A model generated the notes under the pieces. It was given only the letters and a program-made list of their open reading frames with translations, had not been told where the DNA came from and did no database searches. Of a stretch of 64,000 nt of DNA, positions 17,731 to 26,284 are shown in pieces. The stretch covers positions 56,694 through 120,693 of the forward strand of contig CACYNO010000004.1 in the NCBI GenBank assembly GCA_902775895.1, written 5' to 3'. This DNA comes from an uncultured Lachnospiraceae bacterium (GTDB lineage: Bacteria > Bacillota > Clostridia > Lachnospirales > Lachnospiraceae). A program made the position numbers and the translations under genes. Positions within the stretch are counted from its first letter, which is position 1; every line of letters starts with the position of its first letter.

Positions 17731-19131
17731 ATGAAGTGTAACAAATGTGGAGCCGAACTTATAAAAAGTGATTTTTGTCCGGAATGTAAAGCGGACGTTT
17801 CTTTTTATAAAAAAGCGGCAAGAGCATCGAACGTATATTACAACAAAGGACTTGAGCAGGCAGGTGTCAGGGACCTTAGCGGTGCCATAGAAAGTCTGAA
17901 GATGAGCGTCCTTTTGGATAAGACAAATGTGCCTGCAAGAAATCTCCTTGGGCTTTGTTTTTATGAGACAGGCGAAGTGGTGGAGGCCTTAAGCTGCTGG
18001 ATCATCAGCAAGAATTTTAACTCGGTCAACAATCCGGCTGTGGAGTATGTTGACATAGTGCGCAAAAAGAAGACTGATTTTGATGATAAATGTGCAGCGA
18101 CCCGTAAGTACAACAGGGTTCTTGAAAATGCCCTGAACGAAAACTATGACATTGCCCTTATTCAGCTTAAAAAAGTTGTTTCCCAGTGTCCGGGTCTTTT
18201 AAAGGCGCAGCTTTTACTTGCTCTTTTCTATATTGAAAAGAGAGCTTATTCCAGAGCGGAGAAGTGTTTGAGGGCAGTGCTGAAGGTGGATGCCGGGAAC
18301 GTAACTGCGAACAGATATTTAAAAGAGATCGGAAAGACTTCAGAGCCTGCGGATAAGAAGCCGGCAGCCCTTCCTTCTTTCCTGATGAAAGATGATGAGA
18401 CAAAGGAAGAGAAAAATGAAAGAAGTCCGTTAAACGGTAATGATGTGATAATTCCCGAAACCGGATATAAGAAATCAAATACCGGAGTTTTTTCTCTTAT
18501 GAATATTCTTATCGGGATAGGGATAGGCGCAGCTCTTATTTTCTTACTGGTTGTTCCGGCAAGGGACAGTTTGAGGGCATCGGGAAATGATACATCACTG
18601 GAAGAGAATAATAAGATCCTTTCAGAGGCTAACGACAGAGCAGAAAGTGCCGAAAAAAAAGTTGAGGAACTGACGGCAAAGGTTGACGAACTCCAGGGTC
18701 AGCTTGATAACGAAGGGAACTCTTACTATGAGGTGTTAAATCTTGCGGCGGCTGATTATATATCAGATAACAGAGTTTCGTGCGCTGAAAAGATAGCCCT
18801 TCTTGATGCCGGAAAGATACCTGAAAATGCAAAAGGTATATATGATACGCTTGTCTCCGAGACTATGAGATCTTCCGCCGGTACCATATATTCAAAAGCT
18901 GAAGAGATGTATGACGAAGGCAACTTCAAAGAGTCTGCAAAAGAGTTTGAGATAGCTTATGCCTGCTACGGGAATGACAATGAAGATGCCGCGTACTATA
19001 CGGCAAGGTCCTATGAGAGAAGTGATGATACGGAGAATGCCCTTAAGTGGTATAAGGTGATCGTTGAAAAATATTCCGACGGAGAGTACATCGGAGAAGC
19101 AAGGGATTATATTGCGGAGAACGAATCCTGA
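17731..19131 (+). CDS. Zinc-ribbon, TPR and coiled-coil membrane protein
   Basis: 466 residues of unknown function. N-terminal zinc ribbon MKCNKCGAEL...CPECKAD (two CxxC), a TPR-like helical region (about 30-200, with RASNVYYNKGLEQA and AKAQLLLALFYIEKRAY-type repeats), one transmembrane helix (about 253-275, LMNILIGIGIGAALIFLLVV), an extracytoplasmic coiled coil (about 285-330), then a second TPR block (about 375-460, YDEGNFKESAKEFEIAY). The arrangement suggests a membrane scaffold sensing or assembling partners on both sides. The stop overlaps the next ATG (TGATG), so translation is probably coupled to yigZ. Confidence 0.8.
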   Translation: MKCNKCGAELIKSDFCPECKADVSFYKKAARASNVYYNKGLEQAGVRDLSGAIESLKMSVLLDKTNVPARNLLGLCFYETGEVVEALSCWIISKNFNSVNNPAVEYVDIVRKKKTDFDDKCAATRKYNRVLENALNENYDIALIQLKKVVSQCPGLLKAQLLLALFYIEKRAYSRAEKCLRAVLKVDAGNVTANRYLKEIGKTSEPADKKPAALPSFLMKDDETKEEKNERSPLNGNDVIIPETGYKKSNTGVFSLMNILIGIGIGAALIFLLVVPARDSLRASGNDTSLEENNKILSEANDRAESAEKKVEELTAKVDELQGQLDNEGNSYYEVLNLAAADYISDNRVSCAEKIALLDAGKIPENAKGIYDTLVSETMRSSAGTIYSKAEEMYDEGNFKESAKEFEIAYACYGNDNEDAAYYTARSYERSDDTENALKWYKVIVEKYSDGEYIGEARDYIAENES

Positions 19132-19769
19132 TGAAAAAAGTTACCATAAAAGACGGTGAGGGTCAGATAACAGAAAAAAAATCCCGTTTTATCGGAGAGA
19201 TAAAAAAAGTATCCGGACCGGAAGAAGCCATGGCATTTGTAGAGGCTGCAAAGAAAAAATATTTTGACGCCAAGCACCACTGCTTTGCTTATGTGTGCGG
19301 ACCGGATGGGAAGCAGGAAAGATACTCTGATGACGGTGAGCCGTCCGGGACTGCGGGCCAGCCTTTGCTTACGCTTCTTAAGACCGGTGACATTACGGAT
19401 TCCGTGCTTATAGTCACAAGGTACTTCGGAGGTGTCCTGCTGGGGCCGGGAGGTCTTGCAAGGGCTTACAGTGCTGCGGGAGAGGCGGCAATAAATTCCG
19501 CAGAGTTTGCCGGTCTTGCGACAGGTATAGAAGCAGTAGTTTCTTTTCCCTTTAAGGACGAGAGTACGGTAAGAAGACTGTGTGCCAACCTGACTGAATG
19601 CGGAGCGGCACTTGAGATAAGAAACGTTGAATATTCTGATGAGTGCAGCATGAACATTGTCTGCCAAAAGGAATTCTATGAAGCGTTTGTAAAGAAGGTA
19701 ACAGATACTCTTGCAGGATGTGTTACAGTCGATAAGAAAGATGAAACCACAATGTTGATCAAGGAGTGA
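19131..19769 (+). CDS. YigZ/IMPACT family protein
   Basis: 212 residues. N-terminal UPF0029/Impact domain with KHHCFAYVCG, YSDDGEPSGTAGQPLL and ILIVTRYFGGVLLGPGGLARAY (last read as VLIVTRYFGG), followed by the small C-terminal DUF1949 ferredoxin-like domain. Family function is uncertain; eukaryotic IMPACT modulates translation and E. coli YigZ is structurally characterised. The start overlaps the preceding stop by one base. Confidence 0.9.
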   Translation: MKKVTIKDGEGQITEKKSRFIGEIKKVSGPEEAMAFVEAAKKKYFDAKHHCFAYVCGPDGKQERYSDDGEPSGTAGQPLLTLLKTGDITDSVLIVTRYFGGVLLGPGGLARAYSAAGEAAINSAEFAGLATGIEAVVSFPFKDESTVRRLCANLTECGAALEIRNVEYSDECSMNIVCQKEFYEAFVKKVTDTLAGCVTVDKKDETTMLIKE

Positions 19770-19774
19770 TGGTT

Positions 19775-19939
19775 ATGGCAAGGATAGATGGTGAAACTTA
19801 CAAGACACATGAATACGATATAGCAAGACGCCTGCTGGAGCAGGGCAACATTTCGGATGAATCCCTTATAATGCTTTCTGGGCTTACGCAGGAAGAGATT
19901 GACGAGTTAAGGAAAGAATACGCAAAAGACGGAGAATAA
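19775..19939 (+). CDS. Small hypothetical protein (54 aa)
   Basis: ATG 19775 with AAGGAG about 8 bp upstream; another in-frame ATG at 19769 is too close to that RBS. The sequence (MARIDGETYKTHEYDIARRL then GLTQEEIDELRKEYAK) is charged and helical, and the tail resembles the short helical 'LTQEEID.LR' motif of small clostridial regulators or transposase-associated peptides. No firm family. It sits between yigZ and the DUF5685 gene (1 bp before its ATG), which argues for a real cotranscribed gene. Confidence 0.65.
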   Translation: MARIDGETYKTHEYDIARRLLEQGNISDESLIMLSGLTQEEIDELRKEYAKDGE

Positions 19940-19940
19940 A

Positions 19941-20780
19941 ATGTACGGCTATGTTACTCCCAACAGTCCCGAGCTTAAGGTGCGGGAGCAGGATGAAGTT
20001 AATGCATGGTATTGCGGATTGTGCAGCTGTCTGAAGGAAAACTTCGGAAGGGCCGGTCAGCTTACCTTAAATCATGACATGAATTTTTTGATCCTTCTGC
20101 TGGGCGGATTATATGAGCCTGAAAAGCACAGATCTGTGGGGAGATGCATCGTACATCCTCTGACAAAAAGGGTTTTTCTTACATCGAAGATAAGCGGTTA
20201 TGCTGCAGATATGAACATACTTCTTGCATGGTACAAGGTTGCTGATGACTGGAAGGATGAAAAAAAACTCAAAGCACGGGCGATGATGACGGGACTAAGG
20301 GGCAGTGCAAAAAAAGTCATGCAGAAATATCCGGAAAAAGCGAAAGCTGTAAGCAGAGCGTTTAAAATATTAAGTCGTTTCGAGCAGGAAGGTTCCGCCG
20401 ATCTGGATAAAGTATCCGGCCAGTTCGGGAAAGTGATGTCCGAAGTGTGTGATATCTATGGGGACGAGTGGAGCAGTCAGCTGCGTGGTATTGGCTTTTC
20501 TTTAGGCAGATTCATTTACATAATGGATGCTTACGAGGATATGAAAGAAGATGAAGAAAAGGGGATTTACAACTGCCTTTCAAAGCATCTGAAAAACTTC
20601 GATACCAAAGAAAATTTTGATGAATTCGTATATAATGTTCTAAACAATATTATGGCGGAATGTGCAAAGAATTTTGAGCTTCTTCCCATAACGGAAAATA
20701 TCGAGATCATCCGTAACATCATCTATGCCGGCGTCTGGAGGCGCTGGGAAGAATTACACAATGTTAAATGCAGCAAATGA
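19941..20780 (+). CDS. DUF5685 family protein
   Basis: 279 residues. The N-terminus MYGYVTPNSPELKVREQ, the WYCGLCSCLKENFG di-cysteine motif near residue 30, and LNHDMNFLILLLGGLYEP match what I recall of DUF5685, a mostly helical family of unknown function in clostridia. A Cys-His set (YCGLC, later RCIVHP) could bind metal. No signal peptide or clear membrane span. It precedes a DnaJ-like gene by 12 bp; the pairing seems regular in this group, suggesting a joint role in protein folding or metallo-cofactor handling. Confidence 0.7.
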   Translation: MYGYVTPNSPELKVREQDEVNAWYCGLCSCLKENFGRAGQLTLNHDMNFLILLLGGLYEPEKHRSVGRCIVHPLTKRVFLTSKISGYAADMNILLAWYKVADDWKDEKKLKARAMMTGLRGSAKKVMQKYPEKAKAVSRAFKILSRFEQEGSADLDKVSGQFGKVMSEVCDIYGDEWSSQLRGIGFSLGRFIYIMDAYEDMKEDEEKGIYNCLSKHLKNFDTKENFDEFVYNVLNNIMAECAKNFELLPITENIEIIRNIIYAGVWRRWEELHNVKCSK

Positions 20781-20792
20781 ACGGGGTAGCGT

Positions 20793-21629
20793 ATGGATCC
20801 ATATCAGATACTGGGAGTTTCAAGGAACGCCACAGACGATGAAATTAAAAAAGCATACAGAAAATTAAGCAGGAAATACCATCCCGATGCCAATGTAAAC
20901 AATCCGAACAAGGACAAGGCAGAAGAGCAGTTTAAGCGGATACAGCAGGCTTATAAGCAGATTATGGACGAACGTTCCGGTGCTTCCTACGGAAACGGAA
21001 GCGGAAGCTATTCACAAGGATATGGTCAGGGTTACGGACAGGGATATAGTCAGAACCAGCAACAGGGTTACGGCGGATCCTACAGCCAGCAGGGAGGATA
21101 TTCCCAGGGTAGCGATTCCGGCGGATACGGCGGCTGGTGGGGCGGCTTTGGTCCTTTCGGCGGGTTTGGTGGCTTTGGCGGATTCGGGGGTTTTAATTCC
21201 GGTGCAGGTGAATCCCAGAGATGGGGAAATGACGATCTTTCCGTAAGGCTGAAAGGAGCGGCCAACTATGTAAACAACGGCAGTTACAATGAAGCCATTA
21301 ACGCATTAAACTCCATTTCGCAAAGAGATGCCAGATGGTACTATGTGCATGCCATGGCGGACTCGGGCCTGGGAAACACTTCTGCAGCGCTTGAGAATGC
21401 CACCATAGCAGTACAGATGGATCCGGACAACATGAGTTACCAGAGTCTGTATAACAGTCTCAGAGGCGGAGGTGCATATTATGCCGGACAGGGACAAAGA
21501 TACGGCCGGGGTGCCGGCATGAACCAGACGAAGTGCTGCATGGCATGTCTTGCCCTAAGTGCGGCAAGCAGCTGTTGTGCCTATGCCGGAGGCGGTGCAG
21601 GTATGCAAAGAGGAATTTTTTGCTGCTGA
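20793..21629 (+). CDS. J-domain protein with Gly/Tyr/Gln-rich region and TPR
   Basis: 278 residues. J domain (1-65) with the HPD motif in KYHPDAN; then a low-complexity, prion-like region (about 66-145) of repeated SYSQGYGQGYG and GGFGGFGGFGGF type; then a TPR-like part (about 155-225, YNEAINALNSISQRDARWYY); and a Cys-rich tail (KCCMACLALSAASSCCAY...FCC). It is not canonical DnaJ: it lacks the CxxCxGxG zinc repeats. It probably recruits an Hsp70 (DnaK) to a specific client. Last gene of the DUF5685 pair; metG follows after 29 bp. Confidence 0.85.
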   Translation: MDPYQILGVSRNATDDEIKKAYRKLSRKYHPDANVNNPNKDKAEEQFKRIQQAYKQIMDERSGASYGNGSGSYSQGYGQGYGQGYSQNQQQGYGGSYSQQGGYSQGSDSGGYGGWWGGFGPFGGFGGFGGFGGFNSGAGESQRWGNDDLSVRLKGAANYVNNGSYNEAINALNSISQRDARWYYVHAMADSGLGNTSAALENATIAVQMDPDNMSYQSLYNSLRGGGAYYAGQGQRYGRGAGMNQTKCCMACLALSAASSCCAYAGGGAGMQRGIFCC

Positions 21630-21658
21630 TGATCAATGATTAAGGAGTGTAGATATAA

Positions 21659-23305
21659 ATGCCAACAGATAAAGATACTTTTTATATAACGACGGCCATA
21701 GCTTATGCATCCGGCAAGCCTCACATAGGAAACACCTATGAGATAATACTGGCTGACAGTATTGCCAGATATAAAAGACTGCAGGGTTATGACGTACGCA
21801 TGCAGACAGGTACGGACGAGCATGGTCAAAAGATACAGGGTAAGGCCGATAAGGCAGGTGTGACACCCAAGGAATTTGTTGATGATATCTCGGGTGAGAT
21901 AAAACGTGTATATGATCTTATGAATACATCGTATGACCGTTTTATAAGAACCACGGATGAGGATCATAAGATTCAGATTCAAAAAGTCTTCAGAAAACTT
22001 TACGATAAAGGTGACATTTATAAGGGCCATTATGAAGGCCTTTATTGTACTGCCTGCGAATCTTTTTTTACCGAGGGGCAGCTGGTGGACGGCAAGTGCC
22101 CCGACTGCGGCGGTGAGGTAAATCCTGACAAAGAAGAAGCTTACTTTTTTAAGATGAGCAAATACGCAGATCGTCTGATGCAGCATATAGAAGATCATCC
22201 TGAGTTCATACAACCGGAGTCACGCAAGAACGAGATGATAAACAACTTCTTAAAACCGGGACTTCAGGATCTGTGTGTTTCAAGGACTTCTTTTTCATGG
22301 GGTATCCCCGTGGACTTTGATCCGGATCACGTGGTGTATGTATGGATAGATGCCCTTACAAACTATATAACAGGACTGGGTTATGATGCGGACGGAGACT
22401 CCAAGCCTGAGTTTGAAAAGTACTGGCCGGCTGATCTGCATCTTATAGGTAAGGACATTTTGAGATTCCATACCATATATTGGCCGATCATGCTCATGGC
22501 ACTTGACCTGCCTCTGCCGAAGCAGGTATTCGGACATCCGTGGCTTCTTACTAACGAAGGAAAGATGAGCAAGACCAAGGGCAACGTGATCTATGCTGAT
22601 GATCTTGTGGATATCTTTGGTGTGGATGCCGTGAGATATTTCTGTCTTCATGAAATGCCCTTTGAAAATGACGGAGTTATCTCCTGGGATCTTATGCTTG
22701 AGCGTTTTGATTCCGAGCTTGCCAATACCCTTGGTAACCTTGTGAACCGTACTATAGCCATGGCAAACAAATATCTCGGGGGAGAGTTGAAGAAAACAGG
22801 AGAGGAACTTCCCGTAGATGAAGATCTGAAATCTGTCGTTTGCTCCGTAAGGTCAAAGTGCGAAGAAAATATGAAGACACTTCATGTAGCCGATTCCATA
22901 ACCGAAGTGTTTAATCTTTTCAAAAGATGCAACAAATATATCGATGAGACCGAGCCATGGGTTTTGGGAAAAGATGAAAGCAAGTACGGCAGACTTTCCG
23001 AAGTGCTTTACAATCTTGTTGAAAGCATAAGCATAGGTGCCAATCTTCTTGCACCTTTTATGCCTGAGACGGCAGAAAGGATATTTGCACAGCTTTATCC
23101 GGATGCGCCTGAAAGAGGAAAAAGAAATTACGATGATCTGGATAAGTTCGGGTTGTTTCCTGACGGCGGAAAGGTAACGGATAAGCCGGAGATATTATTT
23201 GCAAGGATGGATGCAAAGGAACTTGAAGAGAGAGTGGCGCAGATCGAAGAAAAGCAGAAAGAGTCAGTGGCAAAAGCGGGAGTGATAAAAAATGGGGATA
23301 ATTGA
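21659..23305 (+). CDS. metG: Methionyl-tRNA synthetase (short form)
   Basis: 548 residues. Class I signatures GKPHIGNTYEII (HIGH variant) and KMSKTKGN (KMSKS variant), zinc knuckle CTACESFF...CPDCGG, and the anticodon-binding helix bundle. Charges tRNA-Met. The usual Firmicute enzyme is about 640-660 residues with a C-terminal EMAP-II-like tRNA-binding domain; here the chain stops after ELEERVAQIEEKQKE, so that domain is absent. The last 14 bases overlap the start of tatD, so the truncation is not an annotation artefact. Confidence 0.95.
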   Translation: MPTDKDTFYITTAIAYASGKPHIGNTYEIILADSIARYKRLQGYDVRMQTGTDEHGQKIQGKADKAGVTPKEFVDDISGEIKRVYDLMNTSYDRFIRTTDEDHKIQIQKVFRKLYDKGDIYKGHYEGLYCTACESFFTEGQLVDGKCPDCGGEVNPDKEEAYFFKMSKYADRLMQHIEDHPEFIQPESRKNEMINNFLKPGLQDLCVSRTSFSWGIPVDFDPDHVVYVWIDALTNYITGLGYDADGDSKPEFEKYWPADLHLIGKDILRFHTIYWPIMLMALDLPLPKQVFGHPWLLTNEGKMSKTKGNVIYADDLVDIFGVDAVRYFCLHEMPFENDGVISWDLMLERFDSELANTLGNLVNRTIAMANKYLGGELKKTGEELPVDEDLKSVVCSVRSKCEENMKTLHVADSITEVFNLFKRCNKYIDETEPWVLGKDESKYGRLSEVLYNLVESISIGANLLAPFMPETAERIFAQLYPDAPERGKRNYDDLDKFGLFPDGGKVTDKPEILFARMDAKELEERVAQIEEKQKESVAKAGVIKNGDN

Positions 23306-24068
23306 CACGCATGCACATTTTGACGATCACTCATTTGATGAAGACAGGGATGAGCTTCTTTCATCCCTCCCGGGACTTGGAATAGATGCGGTGGTAAATG
23401 TAGGAGCCACCATTAAAGGGGGCTATGACAGTATCGAGCTGTCAAAAAAGTACCCCTTTATTTTTGCGGCGATTGGTGTTCATCCGGATGAAGCGGGAAA
23501 TCTGAATGAAGAAGAGATAGAGAGATTCAGGGAAGCGGCTTCTTTTGAAAAGGTGGTTGCTGTCGGAGAGATAGGTCTTGATTACCATAACATGGGCTCT
23601 GAAAAAGCTGTCCAGCACAAATGGTTCAGGAGACAGCTTGAACTTGCGATCGATCTGGACCTTCCGGTTATTATTCATTCAAGGGATGCAAAAGAAGATA
23701 CAAAAAAAATATTGGGAGAATATTCGGGCAATATTTCCGGATGTGTGATGCACTGTTATTCTTATGATCTTGAAAGTGCTTTGGAGTTCAAAGAACTGGG
23801 TTGTATTTTCGGAATAGGCGGTGTAGTTACATTTAAAAACGGAAAAGTTCTGCAGGAGGCAGTGGAGGGGCTGGAACTTACTGATATCGTTCTTGAGACA
23901 GATTGCCCGTATCTTGCACCGGAGCCTTACAGAGGAAAAAGGAATTCTTCTGTATACCTTCCGTATGTTGCGGAAGCGGTTGCCCGCATAAAAGGCATCA
24001 GTATAGATGAATTGGCGGCTGAGACCCAAAAAAATGCAATGAAACTTTTTCCAAGGTTAAGTATATAA
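23292..24068 (+). CDS. tatD: TatD family deoxyribonuclease
   Basis: 258 residues. TIM-barrel hydrolase with metal ligands in DTHAHFDDHSF, the conserved GEIGLDYH, PVIIHSRDA, MHCYS and LETDCPYLAP. Family members act as 3'-5' exonucleases on DNA/RNA. The ATG overlaps the 3' end of metG; rsmA follows 13 bp downstream, reproducing the conserved metG-tatD-rsmA order. Confidence 0.94.
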   Translation: MGIIDTHAHFDDHSFDEDRDELLSSLPGLGIDAVVNVGATIKGGYDSIELSKKYPFIFAAIGVHPDEAGNLNEEEIERFREAASFEKVVAVGEIGLDYHNMGSEKAVQHKWFRRQLELAIDLDLPVIIHSRDAKEDTKKILGEYSGNISGCVMHCYSYDLESALEFKELGCIFGIGGVVTFKNGKVLQEAVEGLELTDIVLETDCPYLAPEPYRGKRNSSVYLPYVAEAVARIKGISIDELAAETQKNAMKLFPRLSI

Positions 24069-24081
24069 GACCGGAGGCTTT

Positions 24082-24960
24082 ATGAATTATCTTGCTAATC
24101 CCACGGAGACAAAAGCAGTTCTGCAGCTCTTCGGGTTCGATATAAAAAAGAAATACGGACAGAACTTCCTGATCGATGAGAACACGGTAAGAAAGATTGT
24201 TTTAAAGGCGGGCGTTACAAAAGAAGATACAGTCCTTGAGATAGGACCCGGCATAGGTACCATGACGCAGATCCTTTGCGAAGAATCGAAAAAGGTGGTA
24301 GCCGTAGAGATCGATTCAAAGCTGATCCCGGTACTTAGTGAAACCCTTTCCATGTTTGATAACGTGACTGTCATTAATGAAGATGTTCTGAAGTGTGATA
24401 TCCGGGAGATATCAAAAGTGTACAACGAGGGCATGGCGTTAAAAGTTGTTGCAAATCTTCCTTATTACATCACAACGCCTATCATCATGGGACTTCTTGA
24501 AAACTACGCTGATATAATTGAATCCGTTACGGTAATGATACAAAAGGAGGTTGCAGACAGGATAAATGCACGTCCGGGAACAAAGGATTACGGAGCGCTC
24601 ACTCTTGCAACGGAGTATTATGCGTCCGTAAGTAAGGTGGCAGATGTATCTGCTTCATGTTTTATCCCCAGACCCAATGTGGATTCGTCAGTTATAAGAC
24701 TTGATATATATAAAGAAAGACCGGTGAAGGTAAGGGATGAGAGATTGCTTTTTAAGCTTATCAGGGCTGCTTTTGCACAAAGAAGAAAAACAATGGTAAA
24801 CAGCGTATCCGCTGTGACAGACTTTTCAAAGGAAGAGATAAAAGAAGCTCTTTGTCTGATAGGTAAGTCGGAAAATATCCGTGGTGAGGTGTTGAGCCTG
24901 GAAGAATTTGCAGCCCTTTCAGACAGGCTGTGTTCAGTTTCAAATGATACTGTCATGTGA
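24082..24960 (+). CDS. rsmA: 16S rRNA adenine dimethyltransferase RsmA (KsgA)
   Basis: 292 residues. Dimethylates A1518 and A1519 in helix 45 of 16S rRNA, a late step of 30S maturation. Contains KKYGQNFLIDENT, the SAM-binding VLEIGPGIGTMTQ and catalytic NLPYYITTPI motif, and the C-terminal FIPRPNVDSSVIRL and AFAQRRKTMVN. CCGGAGG lies about 7 bp before the ATG. Last gene of the metG-tatD-rsmA block. Confidence 0.96.
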   Translation: MNYLANPTETKAVLQLFGFDIKKKYGQNFLIDENTVRKIVLKAGVTKEDTVLEIGPGIGTMTQILCEESKKVVAVEIDSKLIPVLSETLSMFDNVTVINEDVLKCDIREISKVYNEGMALKVVANLPYYITTPIIMGLLENYADIIESVTVMIQKEVADRINARPGTKDYGALTLATEYYASVSKVADVSASCFIPRPNVDSSVIRLDIYKERPVKVRDERLLFKLIRAAFAQRRKTMVNSVSAVTDFSKEEIKEALCLIGKSENIRGEVLSLEEFAALSDRLCSVSNDTVM

Positions 24961-25017
24961 TAGAATGATAGCAAGGTGAGAAAAAAGAAGACATAATAAC
25001 AGAAAAGGAGAACTATC

Positions 25018-25563
25018 ATGAAAAAGATAAAGATGATCACATTTGCAGCAATGGCTGCAACAGCTGCCATTACCTTTGCAGGATGCTCTTCAGGTGAGAC
25101 TGAAGGAACAAAGGCATCGGATGACAGTACGGAGAGTGTAACGGATCAGAATACTACAGGTGAGTCTGCGACTTCCGAGGGCGCATCTATGGAAGCGCCC
25201 GGCGAAAAGTATGATGTTTCGGGAGCAGACTTTACAAAGCCGGATGTAGTTATAAAAGACGGTGACTTTGATGCCATGAAACAGCTTGCTTCGGATATTT
25301 CCGAAGGCAAGATGGAGGGCAAGGTTATAGAGGCGGAAGGATATTACAGTGATAATATCGGTCATTCCATCATGGAGAGAAATGCTGAAGACACAGGCGG
25401 TGTAGGATTCGGATTCGAGGTTATAGATATGGCCGATGATGAATATCCGGCACATGAATCCAAGATTAAGATCACCGGCGTTGTTAAGGACACCGGTGAG
25501 GAGGCAGCAGGATTTAAGCTGTATACAATAGCAGTTCCGAAGGAAAACTTTAAAGTTCTTTAA
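25018..25563 (+). CDS. Lipoprotein with probable OB-like domain
   Basis: 181 residues. Lipoprotein signal peptide with lipobox AGC at residue about 22-24, then a Ser/Thr/Glu-rich linker (about 25-62), then a compact C-terminal domain with VEAEGYYSDNIG, GGVGFGFEVIDM and HESKIKITGVVK. The beta-strand pattern recalls OB-fold domains of exported proteins of the DUF1980/YcgQ type, but this is by eye. AAAAGGAG precedes the ATG. The stop overlaps the stop of the convergent tadA gene. Function unknown. Confidence 0.75.
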   Translation: MKKIKMITFAAMAATAAITFAGCSSGETEGTKASDDSTESVTDQNTTGESATSEGASMEAPGEKYDVSGADFTKPDVVIKDGDFDAMKQLASDISEGKMEGKVIEAEGYYSDNIGHSIMERNAEDTGGVGFGFEVIDMADDEYPAHESKIKITGVVKDTGEEAAGFKLYTIAVPKENFKVL

Positions 25564-26039
25564 TCAGCCTGCTTTTTCTGTCGGCGAAGATCTGAAAAAA
25601 AGTCAGAAAGAAGACGTGAGCATTCATCTTCGAGCACGCCTTTTGTTATATCGCACTGATGGTTGAAGTCGGGGTTTTCAAGGAGATTTACGACAGAGCC
25701 TGCACATCCCGCCTTTGCGTTCATGGCGCCTATGACTACACGGGGTATGCGGGCCTGGACGATAGCCCCGGCGCACATCTGGCATGGTTCAAGAGTTATA
25801 TATATGGTGCATTCGTCAAGCCGCCAGTCACCTACTGCGCGGCTTGCTTTTTTTATGGCTTTGATCTCGGCGTGGCCTAGCGTGCAGTGTTCGGTATTTC
25901 TCCGGTTATATCCTCTTGCTATTATCTTATCGTCACAAACGATCACGCAGCCTATGGGAGTCTCGTTTAAGGCAAGGGCTTTCTTTGCCTGTTTAAGTGC
26001 TTCTTTCATATAATATTCATCAGAATGGTTGCTTTCCAT
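25560..26039 (-). CDS. tadA: tRNA-specific adenosine deaminase
   Basis: 159 residues. Converts A34 to inosine in the wobble position of tRNA-Arg(ACG) (and, in some clostridia, other A34 tRNAs). Zinc and catalytic residues are visible: GHAEIKAIKKA (His, Glu) and PCQMCAGAI (two Cys). MESNHSDEYYMKEALKQAK start; GGGAAGGA upstream fixes 26039, although M11 is also a possible start. The A34-bearing tRNA-Leu(AAG) at 42428 may be a second substrate. Confidence 0.93.
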   Translation of the reverse strand: MESNHSDEYYMKEALKQAKKALALNETPIGCVIVCDDKIIARGYNRRNTEHCTLGHAEIKAIKKASRAVGDWRLDECTIYITLEPCQMCAGAIVQARIPRVVIGAMNAKAGCAGSVVNLLENPDFNHQCDITKGVLEDECSRLLSDFFSDLRRQKKQAD

Positions 26040-26159
26040 TATTCATTTCCTTCCCGGATCAGTCAGTGTAGGGGAACAGTATATCACAAACAGATCAGCG
26101 TAATTATACAGAGAAAGTTTAAGAAAATAAAAAAAAAATAAAAAAAATAAAATTTTTTC

Positions 26160-26188
26160 TTGCGCATTTGATCAATATGTAGTATTAT
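26160..26188 (+). promoter_or_regulatory. Promoter of the urea-transporter-family gene
   Basis: TTGCGC (26160-26165), 17-bp spacer, TATTAT (26183-26188), immediately downstream of a 40-bp A-tract (UP-like). About 95 bp leader before the ATG. Confidence 0.6.
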
Positions 26189-26284
26189 AGTCACGGAAAT
26201 AATACGCATCTATTATTTTTTCGTTTTGCTCAGGCAGAACAACAACCGTAACCAAGAAAAATTTAGAGAGAAGGAGTGAAAGAA

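Noticed and set aside
21080-21265. Pro-rich minus-strand ORF (PPNPPKPPNPPKG)
   Set aside because: Antisense of the Gly/Phe repeats of the J-domain protein.
26110-26156. Long A-rich tract before the urea-transporter-like gene as a possible recombination or slippage site
   Set aside because: Best explained as an UP-like element of the promoter at 26160-26188; no repeats flank it.
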